Origin: Armatimonadetes bacterium 55-13 | GTDB taxonomy: Bacteria > Armatimonadota > Fimbriimonadia > Fimbriimonadales > Fimbriimonadaceae | Length of the DNA stretch: 41,053 nucleotides | Direction of reading: 5' to 3' | NCBI GenBank assembly: GCA_001898035.1 | Contig: MKRX01000018.1 | Span: 57,213 to 98,265, forward strand | In this document: in pieces, positions 33,743 through 41,053 of the stretch | Position numbering within the stretch: position 1 is the first letter of the stretch | How the letters are laid out: every line of letters starts with the position of its first letter | Position numbers and translations under genes: made by a program | Notes under the pieces: generated by a model | The model's database searches: none | Seen by the model: only the letters and a program-made list of their open reading frames with translations | Told to the model about the DNA's origin: nothing

Positions 33743-34864
33743 ATGAAGCGCGTCGTGGTGCTTGGCTCCACCGGGAGTATCGGCACCCAAACCCTCGACA
33801 TCATCGCGCAGCACCCCGACCGATTGCAGGTAGTGGGTCTGGCCGCTCACTCTAATCGCGACCTCCTGGCGAAGCAGGCGGCTCGATTTGGCGTGAAAGA
33901 GACGGCATTATTCGCGCCGGTCGATCCTCAACCGGGCGAACGTACGGGTGTAAATGGCTTGATTGACCTGGCGATCCACTACGAAGCGGATATCGTGGTC
34001 GTCAGCGTGGCGGGAGTGATCGGCCTTCTTCCGACCATTGCGGCCATTCAGGCGGGCAAAAACATCGCTTTAGCCAGCAAAGAGGTCTTAGTTGCGGCGG
34101 GCGAATTGGTCATGCCGATGGTTCAGAAGTACGGCGTGACGATGACGCCCATCGACAGCGAGCACTCGGCCATCTTCCAGTGCGTACAGGGATACAAACC
34201 TGAACAGATCGATATGTTGATGTTAACGGCCAGTGGTGGTCCATTTAGGGGCAAAACGCGTGATGAACTTGGACAAATCACCGTCGAGCAAGCCCTCAAT
34301 CATCCCACTTGGCGCATGGGGGGAAAGATCACGATCGATTCCGCGACCCTCATGAACAAGGGACTGGAAACCATTGAGGCGCGATGGTTGTTCGATGTAG
34401 ATATCGACAAGGTTGACACGGTAATCCACCCCCAGAGTGTGATCCACTCGATGGTTAAGTATAAGGATGGCTCCGTCTTGGGGCAGCTCGGCTGGCCGGA
34501 TATGCGGCTACCCATACAATACGCGCTTCTGTACCCAGAACGAAAGCCCAATGAAATGAAGCCTTGGAATCCGCTGGAGACGCCCAACCTCACTTTCGAA
34601 CCCGTGGACCATCAGACTTTTCCGTCGATTGGGATCGCTAAGAAAAGTGTCAAGATAGGCGGCACCGCGCCCTGTGCGATGAATGCGGCCAATGAGGAAG
34701 CTGCCAACGCGTTTTTGCGGGGCGAAATTCCCTTCTTGTCGATTTCGGATATCGTTGGCGAGACTCTTGCCCGTCATGAGCGAAAAGACCCTTCGCTAGA
34801 CAATCTGCTCGCTACAGACGCACACGCGCGGGAAATTGCGCGTAACCTAATGCAGACCGTTTAG
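33743..34864 (+). CDS. dxr: 1-deoxy-D-xylulose 5-phosphate reductoisomerase
   Basis: From ATG 33743 the protein has 373 residues, the usual size; an in-frame ATG at 33617 would add 42 residues of repeat-derived sequence. 'VVVLGSTGSIGTQTLDII' region is the NADPH loop, 'IALASKEVLVAAGELV' and 'PIDSEHSAIFQCV' hold the metal-binding Asp/Glu set, and 'LTASGGPFRGK' and 'MNKGLETIEARWLFD' are further Dxr motifs. It makes 2-C-methylerythritol 4-phosphate, so this organism uses the MEP route, which also feeds the polyprenyl carriers used by the glycan genes here. rseP follows after 13 bases, the common dxr-rseP pairing. Confidence 0.96.
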   Translation: MKRVVVLGSTGSIGTQTLDIIAQHPDRLQVVGLAAHSNRDLLAKQAARFGVKETALFAPVDPQPGERTGVNGLIDLAIHYEADIVVVSVAGVIGLLPTIAAIQAGKNIALASKEVLVAAGELVMPMVQKYGVTMTPIDSEHSAIFQCVQGYKPEQIDMLMLTASGGPFRGKTRDELGQITVEQALNHPTWRMGGKITIDSATLMNKGLETIEARWLFDVDIDKVDTVIHPQSVIHSMVKYKDGSVLGQLGWPDMRLPIQYALLYPERKPNEMKPWNPLETPNLTFEPVDHQTFPSIGIAKKSVKIGGTAPCAMNAANEEAANAFLRGEIPFLSISDIVGETLARHERKDPSLDNLLATDAHAREIARNLMQTV

Positions 34865-34877
34865 GTTTACACACCCT

Positions 34878-36164
34878 ATGGATTTCGGAAGCCTCTTTAA
34901 CGTCGTCAAAGTCGCCCTGGTAATGATCGTCATGATCTCCATCCTGGTCGCCGCCCATGAATACGGGCACTATCTCTTCGCGCGAATCTTTAAGATGGGC
35001 GTTGAGGAATTTGCGATCGGGTTCGGTAAGAAGCCGATTTGGACCTGGATGCGCAAAACCTACGAGGTCGAAGGGATTCCTGGACCGGCGGGCGCCGGGG
35101 CTCAAGCCATGAGCTATCCAACCGACGGCTCCGGCGCACTCGCCCCGGAGCCTGCGCCAACTCCGTCCGCTACCAAGCTGACGGTGACGGAAACTACCGA
35201 TTTCACCGTTCGCCCCTGGCCCCTGGGTGGGTTTGTTCGAATCAAGGGCATGATGCCGGAGGACGATGGCAGCGAGACCAAGATTCCGGGCGGTTTCTAC
35301 AGCAAAGCGCCTTGGAAGCGGTTCCTGGTTCTTCTCGCCGGTCCTCTCTTTAGCGTTTTGGCAGGGTGCATCATCCTCTTCTCTACCGCTGTCCTGGTGG
35401 GAGCGAAGGAAGACGAAAAGCGACCTATCCTTGGCATGGTCCAGTCGGGGATGCCGGCCGCCAAAGCCGGGTTAGCGGAAGGCGACAAGATTGTCGAACT
35501 TGACGGACAGAAGATTGAGTCATTCGTGGCTCTCGCCGCTTACATTCGAGAGCATCCCGAGCAAAACATCAAGGTCACGTTCGAGCGAGAAGGTGTCACC
35601 AAGACGACGACGGTCACGCCTGAGAAAGCTGAGAAGGTCCCCGTTTACACCGACGATCCCAATGCAGCCGTTAAAGTCGTGCCCGGGGGCAAAATCGGCA
35701 TTGGCCGAGGAACCGTTCGCGTTCCGGTCGCGGCAGGCAAAGCTCTTGAGGAGTCGGCGATTATTCCGGTCAAGGTGATCGGCGGCCTTGTTTCGATGCT
35801 CAGGACGCCCTCGCAGTTCAAGGAAAACGTCGGCGGACCCGGAACGATCGCCATGGCGACGAACGAGGCTGCCAAGCGAGGCGTGGTGGACGTGATCGAA
35901 CTGGCCGCGATCCTGAGCATCTCGGTGGGCATCTTCAACCTTCTGCCCATGCCCCCGCTAGACGGAGGACAAATGCTGGTGGCGGTCGCAGAGATGCTCC
36001 GACGCGGCAAGCGACTGAGCATGAAGGTTCAACAGGCGTTCACCGCGGTGGGACTGGCCCTGGTGATGATGCTGGTGGTCAGCGTGATTCTGGTGGACGT
36101 GGGCCGGATTACCGGCGGCGACAAAAAGGATGCCAAGCCCTCCCAATCGGCTCCCGCTAAGTAA
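34878..36164 (+). CDS. rseP: RseP-type site-2 protease with PDZ domain
   Basis: A 428-residue intramembrane metalloprotease. 'VAAHEYGHYLFARIF' gives the zinc motif (His27, Glu28, His31), 'FAIGFGKK' follows, a single PDZ domain lies at about 180-260 ('GLAEGDKIVELDG'), and 'NLLPMPPLDGGQML' near residue 355-368 is the third-ligand motif. Between the first helix and the G-G-F-V segment there is an extra proline/alanine-rich insert of about 45 residues ('GSGALAPEPAPTPSATKL') on the side expected to be extracytoplasmic or loop. It likely cleaves an anti-sigma factor or remnant signal peptides. A clear terminator follows. Confidence 0.92.
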   Translation: MDFGSLFNVVKVALVMIVMISILVAAHEYGHYLFARIFKMGVEEFAIGFGKKPIWTWMRKTYEVEGIPGPAGAGAQAMSYPTDGSGALAPEPAPTPSATKLTVTETTDFTVRPWPLGGFVRIKGMMPEDDGSETKIPGGFYSKAPWKRFLVLLAGPLFSVLAGCIILFSTAVLVGAKEDEKRPILGMVQSGMPAAKAGLAEGDKIVELDGQKIESFVALAAYIREHPEQNIKVTFEREGVTKTTTVTPEKAEKVPVYTDDPNAAVKVVPGGKIGIGRGTVRVPVAAGKALEESAIIPVKVIGGLVSMLRTPSQFKENVGGPGTIAMATNEAAKRGVVDVIELAAILSISVGIFNLLPMPPLDGGQMLVAVAEMLRRGKRLSMKVQQAFTAVGLALVMMLVVSVILVDVGRITGGDKKDAKPSQSAPAK

Positions 36165-36178
36165 AGACAATTAAGAAA

Positions 36179-36212
36179 GGGGCGCTCTCGGCAATGAGAG
36201 CGCCCTTTTTTG
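36179..36212 (+). terminator. Rho-independent terminator after rseP
   Basis: GGGCGCTCTC (36180-36189) and GAGAGCGCCC (36196-36205) form a perfect 10-pair stem with a 6-base loop, followed by six T. It may also stop the convergent lipoprotein gene, though the T-run on that strand is weak. Confidence 0.9.
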
Positions 36213-36222
36213 TTTCATAGAT

Positions 36223-36606
36223 TTACTGCTTGACCATCTTGCCCATTCCCGCGCTGTTGGGCACCTCGAACGACTTCATATCGTCGGACAAAGTTACCGT
36301 TTCCGGCTTCTCGGTGGAGGGCTTGCCGTCTTCGGTCTTGGTGATCATGGTGAGGGACTTATCGGTCAGGGTATAAGTTCCTTCGGCCTTATTCTCCTTT
36401 CCGAACATCTTCACGTTAGCCGCGAAGGTTCCCCCCTGCTTAAATTCAACCGTAATATCGGGTGGGGCCACGGATGCAGGCATTTGCTTTTTGGCTGCCT
36501 CGGACAACTCCAGTTTCCAGGTGCCGACCATGGGGTCAGACTTTCCGCACCCGACTAGGAGCACAGAACCACACAACAACATCATCGAAACAATTCGAGT
36601 AACCAT
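36223..36606 (-). CDS. Small lipoprotein of unknown function
   Basis: A 127-residue protein with a type II signal peptide: 'MMLLCGSVLLVGCGKS' puts the lipobox L-V-G-C at Cys20, so it is lipid-anchored. The mature part is a short beta-rich domain starting 'MVGTWKLELSEAAKK', a lipocalin-like 'G-T-W' opening, with 'GTYTLTDKSLTMI' later. I do not recognise the family. It stands alone, converging on rseP, with 67 bases to the esterase gene upstream. Confidence 0.7.
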   Translation of the reverse strand: MVTRIVSMMLLCGSVLLVGCGKSDPMVGTWKLELSEAAKKQMPASVAPPDITVEFKQGGTFAANVKMFGKENKAEGTYTLTDKSLTMITKTEDGKPSTEKPETVTLSDDMKSFEVPNSAGMGKMVKQ

Positions 36607-36673
36607 ATCAAATCCTCACATTCGGAGCGAATGGGCTAGATTAGCACGACCGGGACTCTGAACAAGTGAAGAT

Positions 36674-37369
36674 TTAGTCCCTTCTGTGCGCCAGAAGCCA
36701 ATCGTAGATTTCTTGTCCCTTGTAGATGTCTGTCCAGACATCGTGTTGGCCGTCCTTGATGACGGTGAATCGAATGTTTCCCTTGCTCGCGGTAACCCAG
36801 TCCACCATGATCTGGCTGTTCTGGATGGGGACGACCGGATCTTTGTCGCCGTGGAAGCACCAGATGGGGATCTTGGCGAGCGCTTTGGCGGTGACGGGGT
36901 TTCCGCCGCCGCAGATAGGGGCGATGGCGGCAAAGCGGTTGGGCTGGGCAGCGGCCAGGGCCCAGGTTCCGTAACCGCCCATGCTAATGCCGGTCAGGTA
37001 TTCCCGGCTCTTATCCACCCGATACTTCGATTCGATATGGTTGAGCAGGCCGATCAAGACATCCGTGTCCCACCACCCGTCGGTGGGGCACTGCGGAGAA
37101 ATAGCGATAAACGGGAACTGGCGTCCCTCGGCGATCTCTTTAGGGATTCCGTGGACTTTGACCTTCTGAATGTCGGCGCCTCGCTCGCCCGCGCCGTGGA
37201 GGAAGAGGACCAAGGGCCATTCTTTCTTCTTGTCTTGGTCGTAGCCTTCTGGAACATAGGCCAGGTACCGGGTCGTAACATTGTGGGTGACTCGGCCGGT
37301 AAACGATTCTGCCTTTTGATCTTGCCCACCCGAAGCAAGGACCGCGAAAGAGACGATAGCTGCCAACAT
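36674..37369 (-). CDS. Exported alpha/beta-hydrolase (esterase/PHB-depolymerase-like)
   Basis: From ATG 37369 the protein has 231 residues; the upstream in-frame extension lacks a signal peptide and overlaps the divergent GNAT gene. Residues 1-17 look like a signal peptide ('LAAIVSFAVLASGGQ'). 'LFLHGAGERG' forms the oxyanion loop, Ser129 in 'LTGISMGGYGTWALA' is the nucleophile, with Asp177 in 'HGDKDPVVP' and His209 in 'DGQHDVW' completing the triad. It resembles the Esterase D/PHB depolymerase group of secreted carboxylesterases acting on acylated glycans. Its start is only 23 bases from the divergent GNAT gene. Confidence 0.82.
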   Translation of the reverse strand: MLAAIVSFAVLASGGQDQKAESFTGRVTHNVTTRYLAYVPEGYDQDKKKEWPLVLFLHGAGERGADIQKVKVHGIPKEIAEGRQFPFIAISPQCPTDGWWDTDVLIGLLNHIESKYRVDKSREYLTGISMGGYGTWALAAAQPNRFAAIAPICGGGNPVTAKALAKIPIWCFHGDKDPVVPIQNSQIMVDWVTASKGNIRFTVIKDGQHDVWTDIYKGQEIYDWLLAHRRD

Positions 37370-37392
37370 GATGGAGTGACGGTACCCAACCC

Positions 37393-37980
37393 ATGACCTT
37401 TGAAACAGAACGACTAATTGCCCGCCCCTGGCGGCTGGACGATGCCGACGTATCCGCGGCATACCGCATGTACTCCGATCCCGAGGTCATGCGCTTCTTA
37501 GGGCGAAATGGAGCCTCTGATGTGGTGACCAGTCTGGAGGAGCAGCGAGAGCGGCTAGAGAAGTTCGAGGAACGTTATCGCACACTACCTGAGCTTCAGG
37601 GCTGGTTCGTCAACCCCTTAGAACTCAAGGCCACGCAAGAGGTGGTGGGCGTCATCCTGCTCAAGCCTTTGCCCGATGAAAACGATGTCTACACCTCGGA
37701 TATCGAGATTGGGTGGCACTTGGCAAAGGCTCACTGGGGGTCTGGCTACGCCACCGAGGCGGCGAAGGGCGCCCTGCGGGTGGGATTTGAAGAGCGAGGT
37801 TTGACGGAGATTCACGCCATCGCCTATGCGGAAAACCTGCGGTCGCTCGAGGTGATGAAGCGGCTGGGCATGACTTATCTCGGACCGACCAGCGATTACT
37901 ACGGCGTGACCGCCGAGCACTTTCTGCTCAATCGCGAGGACTGGTTTAGATCTCGAGAGAGCGGAAGCGCTTCTCAGTAA
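37393..37980 (+). CDS. GNAT family N-acetyltransferase (RimJ/RimL-like)
   Basis: A 195-residue protein beginning 'FETERLIARPWRLDDAD', the usual opening of RimJ/RimL-like acetyltransferases. 'IEIGWHLAKAHWGSGYATEAAKGAL' region (about 98-122) contains the acetyl-CoA binding R/Q-x-x-G-x-A-like loop 'WGSGYA', and 'IHAIAYAENLRSLEVMKRLGM' is the later motif with Asn-x-x-S. Substrate unknown. The last 35 bases overlap the 3' end of the convergent J-like gene. Confidence 0.85.
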   Translation: MTFETERLIARPWRLDDADVSAAYRMYSDPEVMRFLGRNGASDVVTSLEEQRERLEKFEERYRTLPELQGWFVNPLELKATQEVVGVILLKPLPDENDVYTSDIEIGWHLAKAHWGSGYATEAAKGALRVGFEERGLTEIHAIAYAENLRSLEVMKRLGMTYLGPTSDYYGVTAEHFLLNREDWFRSRESGSASQ

Positions 37981-38359
37981 CGTCCATGCCTTCGGTCAAC
38001 ACGCCGTAGGCCCACTGGACGCGGCGCTGAATCTCAATGGCCTGGGCGGCTTCGGGCGAACCGCTGGGGAAATTGCTGGCATCGCTTCGCTTGTTCAGTC
38101 GATCAAACGACTTCTTGATCTCATCGAAGGGGGCGTTGATGGCCACGCCGAGGATTTTGCTCGCCAGGAGCTGACGGTCCAAGGTTTGTTCTTCGGAAGC
38201 GGCGGGGACAGTGGAGTCTCCAGAGACACGTTGGGTCGGGCGTTCGAGGGCTTCCTGAAGCTCCTGCTCGGCGGTCGAGAACTCGACCCCTTTGATGCGG
38301 TCCCATTCGCGGTTGACGTATCCGCGCAAGATGTCATAGGCTCGTCGCCCCGTGCTCAT
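37946..38359 (-). CDS. J-domain-like protein lacking the HPD motif
   Basis: From ATG 38357-38359 the protein has 137 residues (a longer start at 38419 adds 20 basic residues). Residues about 66-130 look like a J domain: 'ASKILGVAINAPFDEIKKSFDRLNKR' region matches the 'Y-x-x-L-G-V-x-x-x-A-x-x-x-E-I-K-K-x-Y' helices and 'QRRVQWAYGVLTE' the last helix 'I-x-x-A-Y-x-V-L'. The H-P-D loop that activates DnaK is R-S-D here, so it is unlikely to stimulate DnaK. The N-terminal part ('GRRAYDILRGYVNREWDRI') is helical. The function is not known; it lies divergent to rpsU. Confidence 0.6.
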   Translation of the reverse strand: MSTGRRAYDILRGYVNREWDRIKGVEFSTAEQELQEALERPTQRVSGDSTVPAASEEQTLDRQLLASKILGVAINAPFDEIKKSFDRLNKRSDASNFPSGSPEAAQAIEIQRRVQWAYGVLTEGMDVTEKRFRSLEI

Positions 38360-38448
38360 GCGGTGTAAGGTACCTCGCAGAGCGGGTGGGCCTAGCGAAG
38401 ATCGAAATCCTTGTGCCATAATCTTCGCTTCGGAGGCTACGAACCAGC

Positions 38449-38619
38449 TTGATTTACGTAAATGTCCAGCCCAATGAGTCGATTGACTCGGCCCTTAAGC
38501 GCTTCAACATGAAGTTGCAGCAGAGCGGCCTGCTTCGCGAACTGAAGGAGCATGCCCACTACGAAAAGCCGAGCGAGAGGCGACGCCGCATGAAGCGACG
38601 ACGCGCTTCCCGAAGCTAA
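38449..38619 (+). CDS. rpsU: Small ribosomal subunit protein bS21
   Basis: A 56-residue basic protein reading 'IYVNVQPNESIDSALKRF' and then 'LLRELKEHAHYEKPSERR', ending in an Arg/Lys-rich tail. These are the conserved bS21 features: V-x-V-x-x-N-E-x-x-x-x-A-L-x-R-F, R-E-x-K-x-x-x-x-Y-x-K-P-S-x-x-R. The start is TTG 38449-38451, with GGAGG at 38432-38436, 12 bases upstream, a slightly long spacing. It is too short and starts with TTG, so it is easily missed. rpsU upstream of ybeY-dgkA-corC agrees with common ordering. Confidence 0.92.
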   Translation: MIYVNVQPNESIDSALKRFNMKLQQSGLLRELKEHAHYEKPSERRRRMKRRRASRS

Positions 38620-38777
38620 CTTCGACTTTTTGATACCGATTTCCGTCTCTTCTTTGTGATGAGTTTGTTCTTCCGCAAGAACGAGACTTCGGTCCAACAG
38701 ACCCTGAAGGCAATATCTGACCGATGCCTTCGGGGTTTCTCGTGCTTTATGGAGTTCCTGCCGGTCACCGCGACTCA

Positions 38778-39278
38778 ATGATGAGTGCACCGATCGACAC
38801 CCCTATGGATCCCAGTAGTACGCGCACCATCTCCATCGTGAATCAGTCGGGTCGCCGCGCGCCCCGGCAATTGATTCATCGAGCTTTGGAGGCGGTTTTT
38901 TCTCAGCACCCGACACGATCCGGCGACGTGTGCGTCTTGCTCACGGACGACGCCGAGATTCAGGACCTCAACGCTCGGTTCCGTAATTTGGACGAGCCAA
39001 CGGACGTGCTGACCTTCCCTGCGCCGGAGGGCGAGATGCTGGGCGATATCGCGATTTCCATTCCTTATGCTGAACGGCAAGCGCGGGCTCGTAACGTGAG
39101 CCTTCAGCAGGAAATTGGCTTCCTAGTCATTCACGGCGGATTACATTTGCTTGGATTCGACGACGAAACAGAGGATGATAAAAGGGTGATGGTCGATGAA
39201 ATGAACCGAGCGGCGGCGGCTGCCGGGCTCAAACAAGACCACGAATGGGCTTCCCTCTTGCACGGAGACAATCGTTGA
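38778..39278 (+). CDS. ybeY: Endoribonuclease / rRNA maturation factor YbeY
   Basis: Taken from ATG 38778 the protein has 166 residues; an in-frame ATG at 38724 and a later one at 38805 are alternatives and no start has a good ribosome site. 'TISIVNQSGRR' opens the fold, 'VCVLLTDDAEIQDLNARFRNLDEPTDVLTFP' region is the conserved N-x-x-x-R-x-x-x-x-x-T-D-V-L-S/T-F-P core, and 'VIHGGLHLLGFDDE' the metal site. His119 and His123 match, while the third ligand is Asp129 where H-G-x-L-H-x-x-G-Y-D-H enzymes have His. It acts in 16S rRNA 3' maturation and ribosome quality control. It overlaps the DgkA fusion by 4 bases. Confidence 0.93.
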   Translation: MMSAPIDTPMDPSSTRTISIVNQSGRRAPRQLIHRALEAVFSQHPTRSGDVCVLLTDDAEIQDLNARFRNLDEPTDVLTFPAPEGEMLGDIAISIPYAERQARARNVSLQQEIGFLVIHGGLHLLGFDDETEDDKRVMVDEMNRAAAAAGLKQDHEWASLLHGDNR

Positions 39279-39991
39279 GCGGATCTCGGCGAGATATCAT
39301 TGGCCCCTTCCGCGTCGCCCTTGGCGGGTTGGTTTACACCTTCAAGACCCAGCGCCACATGCGCTTCCACCTGTATGTGGTGCTCATCGTGGTGATGCTT
39401 GGTATCTTGATTGGCCTTCAACTCCGCGAGATGCTGGTGCTCTTGTTCACGATCTCGTTGGTCCTGGTCGCGGAGATGTTTAACAGCGCGATCGAGGCGA
39501 CGGTGGACTTGGTTTCCCCGAATTACAGCCCCATGGCCAAGTTCGCCAAGGACATTGCGGCGGGCGCCGTCCTCATTACCACCATCATCGCCCTTGCGGT
39601 GGGCGGACTGCTGATCTTGGGCGATAGTCGGTGGGAACAGCTCAAGATCAACTTGACTTCCGACACTCCGGGAATCCCTTTTGCCGGTCGGCTCGTATTG
39701 GGATTCATCGTGGTGTTTACGGCCGTGGTTATCGGCAAAGGTTTAGGCAAGCGCGGACAGGTTCTGCGCGGAGGCTTGGTCAGTGGCCATGCCGGGTTCG
39801 CCTTCCTGTTGGCCACGTCCTGCATGTTCCTCACTGAGAACGCTTTAGCAACGGCAATTGCCTTTATGTTGGCGGCATTGGTCGCTCAGAGTCGCTGGGA
39901 AGCCAAGATCCACTCCGTGGTGGAACTTGCCCTCGGCGCGGCAGTTGGCGTCATTACAGGCCTGTTGATTTTTGGCCTTTTACCGAAATAG
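39275..39991 (+). CDS. dgkA: Diacylglycerol/undecaprenol kinase (DgkA) fused to a PAP2 phosphatase-like domain
   Basis: From TTG 39275 the protein has 238 residues. The choice rests on GGAG at 39264-39267 with a 7-base spacer and a TTGA overlap with the ybeY stop; an in-frame ATG at 39245 lacks a ribosome site. The first half is DgkA: 'AEMFNSAIEATVDLVSP' with the catalytic/metal Glu and Asn and 'AKFAKDIAAGAVLI'. The second half has PAP2 motifs 'SGHAGF' and 'SRWEAKIHSVVELALG', though the last acidic residue is Glu rather than Asp and motif 1 is unclear. The pair could phosphorylate and dephosphorylate undecaprenol for carrier recycling. Membrane protein with about six to seven helices. Confidence 0.85.
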   Translation: MSGSRRDIIGPFRVALGGLVYTFKTQRHMRFHLYVVLIVVMLGILIGLQLREMLVLLFTISLVLVAEMFNSAIEATVDLVSPNYSPMAKFAKDIAAGAVLITTIIALAVGGLLILGDSRWEQLKINLTSDTPGIPFAGRLVLGFIVVFTAVVIGKGLGKRGQVLRGGLVSGHAGFAFLLATSCMFLTENALATAIAFMLAALVAQSRWEAKIHSVVELALGAAVGVITGLLIFGLLPK

Positions 39992-40011
39992 GAGAGCATA
40001 CGTACGCAAGA

Positions 40012-41053
40012 ATGAAGGATAAACCTCCAGAACGTAACCGGCAGAGCGAACTACCGCTCCGCCGTCTTGAAACGAATATCGTCTTGATCCTTGGCTTCGC
40101 CATGGTGTCGCTGATTGTGCTTGGGCAAAAGAGTTCCGAGTTCAGCCGATACATGGCGGCTACGCCGACGGCCAGTGTGCCCTCCGTGGGCTTTTACCCG
40201 GTCCTTGGCGTACTCGGCGTCATTTTCCTAAACGGCCTTTTTGTGGCGGCAGAGACGGCGATCGAGCTTCTGCGCTCGGTCCATGTGAAGTTCGCAAAGG
40301 ACAATATGCCGGAGCAGGCGGATCGACTCCAAGCGATTCTGGATCGCAAGGCCAAGTACGTGGCCGCCTGTACTCTGGCCAGTCATTTCTGCCGCGTGGC
40401 CATGCTCCTCATCGGCTTGCTCCTTGCTCCGGGGGTGGCTCAATGGCTGGGAGTGAAGTTTGGGCAAGAGGGTTCGCCATGGCTGTTGGCGGTGGCGGCC
40501 GTGGTGGTTTCCCTTCCGATTGCGCTCTTGAACCTGATGTTCGAGCTGGTGCCAAAGAGCTATGCGGCTCTGGCCCCCCACCGCGTCGCCCTGCGCCTGT
40601 ATGGCGTGGTTCGCGGCGTCTCGGCAATTCTCTCTCCGCCCGCTTCTCTGCTCTCCTCCATCGCCGGTCTGCTGACCGCTCGATTCGGCGGACGAGCGAG
40701 CTTTACCATGGCGAACCAGGCGGAAGAAGAGATCAAGAACCTGGTGGAAACCGCCCAGGAGACCGGCGAAATCGAAGTGGACGAGAAAGAACTGCTTCAC
40801 TCCGTCTTTGAATTCTCCGATACCGTGGCTCGCGAGGTCATGACGCCCCGTGTGGACATGGAGGCGATGCCGGTGACCAGCGACCCCATGGAAGTGGTGG
40901 AGGTCATCAAGAAGTCCGGTAAGTCCCGCATCCCGCTTTACGAAGACACCGACGACCAAATTGTGGGCATCGTCCACGCGAAGGATTTGCTGATGGCGGT
41001 TCTTCGGAACCAGACGGTCAATCTGCGCAAGCTGATGCGCCCCGCGATCTTTG
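40012..41053 (+). CDS. CNNM/CorC-type (hemolysin-like) transport protein, 3' end outside window
   Basis: An open frame from ATG 40012 to the window end (347 codons). Residues about 22-38 form a first helix, and a CNNM/DUF21 domain spans about 60-230 with 'FLNGLFVAAETAIELL' (F-x-A-x-E-x-A), 'LPIALLNLMFELVPKSYA' (E-x-x-P-K) and further helices. 'AEEEIKNLVETAQETGEIEVDEKELLHSVFEFSDTVAREVMTPRVDM' region is the typical linker into the CBS pair, beginning 'SRIPLYEDTDDQIVGIVHAKDLL'. The family is linked to magnesium/cobalt export. It starts 20 bases after the DgkA fusion and is probably in the ybeY-dgkA operon. The extra N-terminal segment before the DUF21 core is longer than usual. Confidence 0.9.
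   Translation, partial: MKDKPPERNRQSELPLRRLETNIVLILGFAMVSLIVLGQKSSEFSRYMAATPTASVPSVGFYPVLGVLGVIFLNGLFVAAETAIELLRSVHVKFAKDNMPEQADRLQAILDRKAKYVAACTLASHFCRVAMLLIGLLLAPGVAQWLGVKFGQEGSPWLLAVAAVVVSLPIALLNLMFELVPKSYAALAPHRVALRLYGVVRGVSAILSPPASLLSSIAGLLTARFGGRASFTMANQAEEEIKNLVETAQETGEIEVDEKELLHSVFEFSDTVAREVMTPRVDMEAMPVTSDPMEVVEVIKKSGKSRIPLYEDTDDQIVGIVHAKDLLMAVLRNQTVNLRKLMRPAIF

Noticed and set aside
38659-38781. A 40-codon plus-strand frame starting 'MSLFFRKNE' whose TGA overlaps the ybeY ATG
   Set aside because: The 4-base overlap looks like coupling, but there is no ribosome site and no recognisable family; it may be part of the ybeY leader.
38437-38790. A 117-codon frame on the minus strand
   Set aside because: It covers rpsU in antisense. 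The bS21 motifs on the plus strand are unmistakable.

Overview
The window is about 41 kb of roughly 55-58% GC bacterial chromosome with dense, mostly two-block gene organisation. No rRNA, tRNA, CRISPR array, phage or transposase gene is visible. Several traits suggest an Armatimonadota lineage close to Fimbriimonas: a PEP-CTERM protein, a large exopolysaccharide locus, an S21 gene beside ybeY/dgkA/corC, frequent TTG and GTG starts, and an actinobacterial-type DprE pathway in an otherwise Gram-negative-like gene set. This placement is inference from gene content and needs a phylogeny.

Layout. (1) Positions 1-13 kb hold surface polysaccharide synthesis: the end of a GT4 glycosyltransferase, an O-antigen ligase/polymerase, a Wzz-type chain-length protein fused to a degenerate tyrosine-kinase domain, and a tight four-gene minus-strand operon of lower GC (NTP transferase, NTP transferase-phosphotransferase fusion, HAD capsule phosphatase, putative glycosyltransferase). 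Divergent from that operon is an exported GH5-like glycoside hydrolase, followed by gmhA-gmhB (heptose precursors). A WecG/TagA/CpsF transferase and a phosphoglycosyl transferase that would start lipid-linked repeat units face them. (2) Positions 13-19 kb continue envelope-sugar metabolism: glmS, then a plus-strand cassette of UbiA-type phosphoribosyltransferase, DprE2, DprE1 and galE. Together the first three would make polyprenyl-phosphate arabinose. (3) Positions 19-25 kb hold nrnA-truB-DUF2752, a decayed HEAT-repeat gene, a fused alpha/beta E1 2-oxoacid dehydrogenase and a DJ-1/PfpI protein. (4) Positions 25.5-26.3 kb hold a tandem array of about 5.6 copies of a ~135-bp unit, each able to fold into a multi-arm cruciform. 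(5) Positions 26-31.5 kb carry enolase, an orphan succinate dehydrogenase cytochrome b, a PEP-CTERM protein, a HAD hydrolase and trpS. (6) Positions 31.5-41 kb hold a second M50 protease, lysA, dxr-rseP, a small lipoprotein, an esterase, a GNAT enzyme, a J-like protein, rpsU, ybeY, a DgkA-PAP2 fusion and a CorC-type protein cut by the window end.

How it fits together: glmS, galE, gmhAB and the DprE cassette supply activated sugars; the phosphoglycosyl transferase, WecG-like and other transferases assemble lipid-linked glycans; the Wzz-like protein and ligase/polymerase control chain length and polymerisation; the DgkA-PAP2 fusion could recycle the undecaprenyl carrier; dxr supplies isoprenoid precursor for such carriers. 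The signals I rate highest are the 135-bp cruciform array, a 19-bp hairpin that buries the gmhA start codon, the DprE cassette whose DprE1 has Ala in place of the drug-target Cys, and a tyrosine-kinase-like domain that has lost its P-loop lysine.
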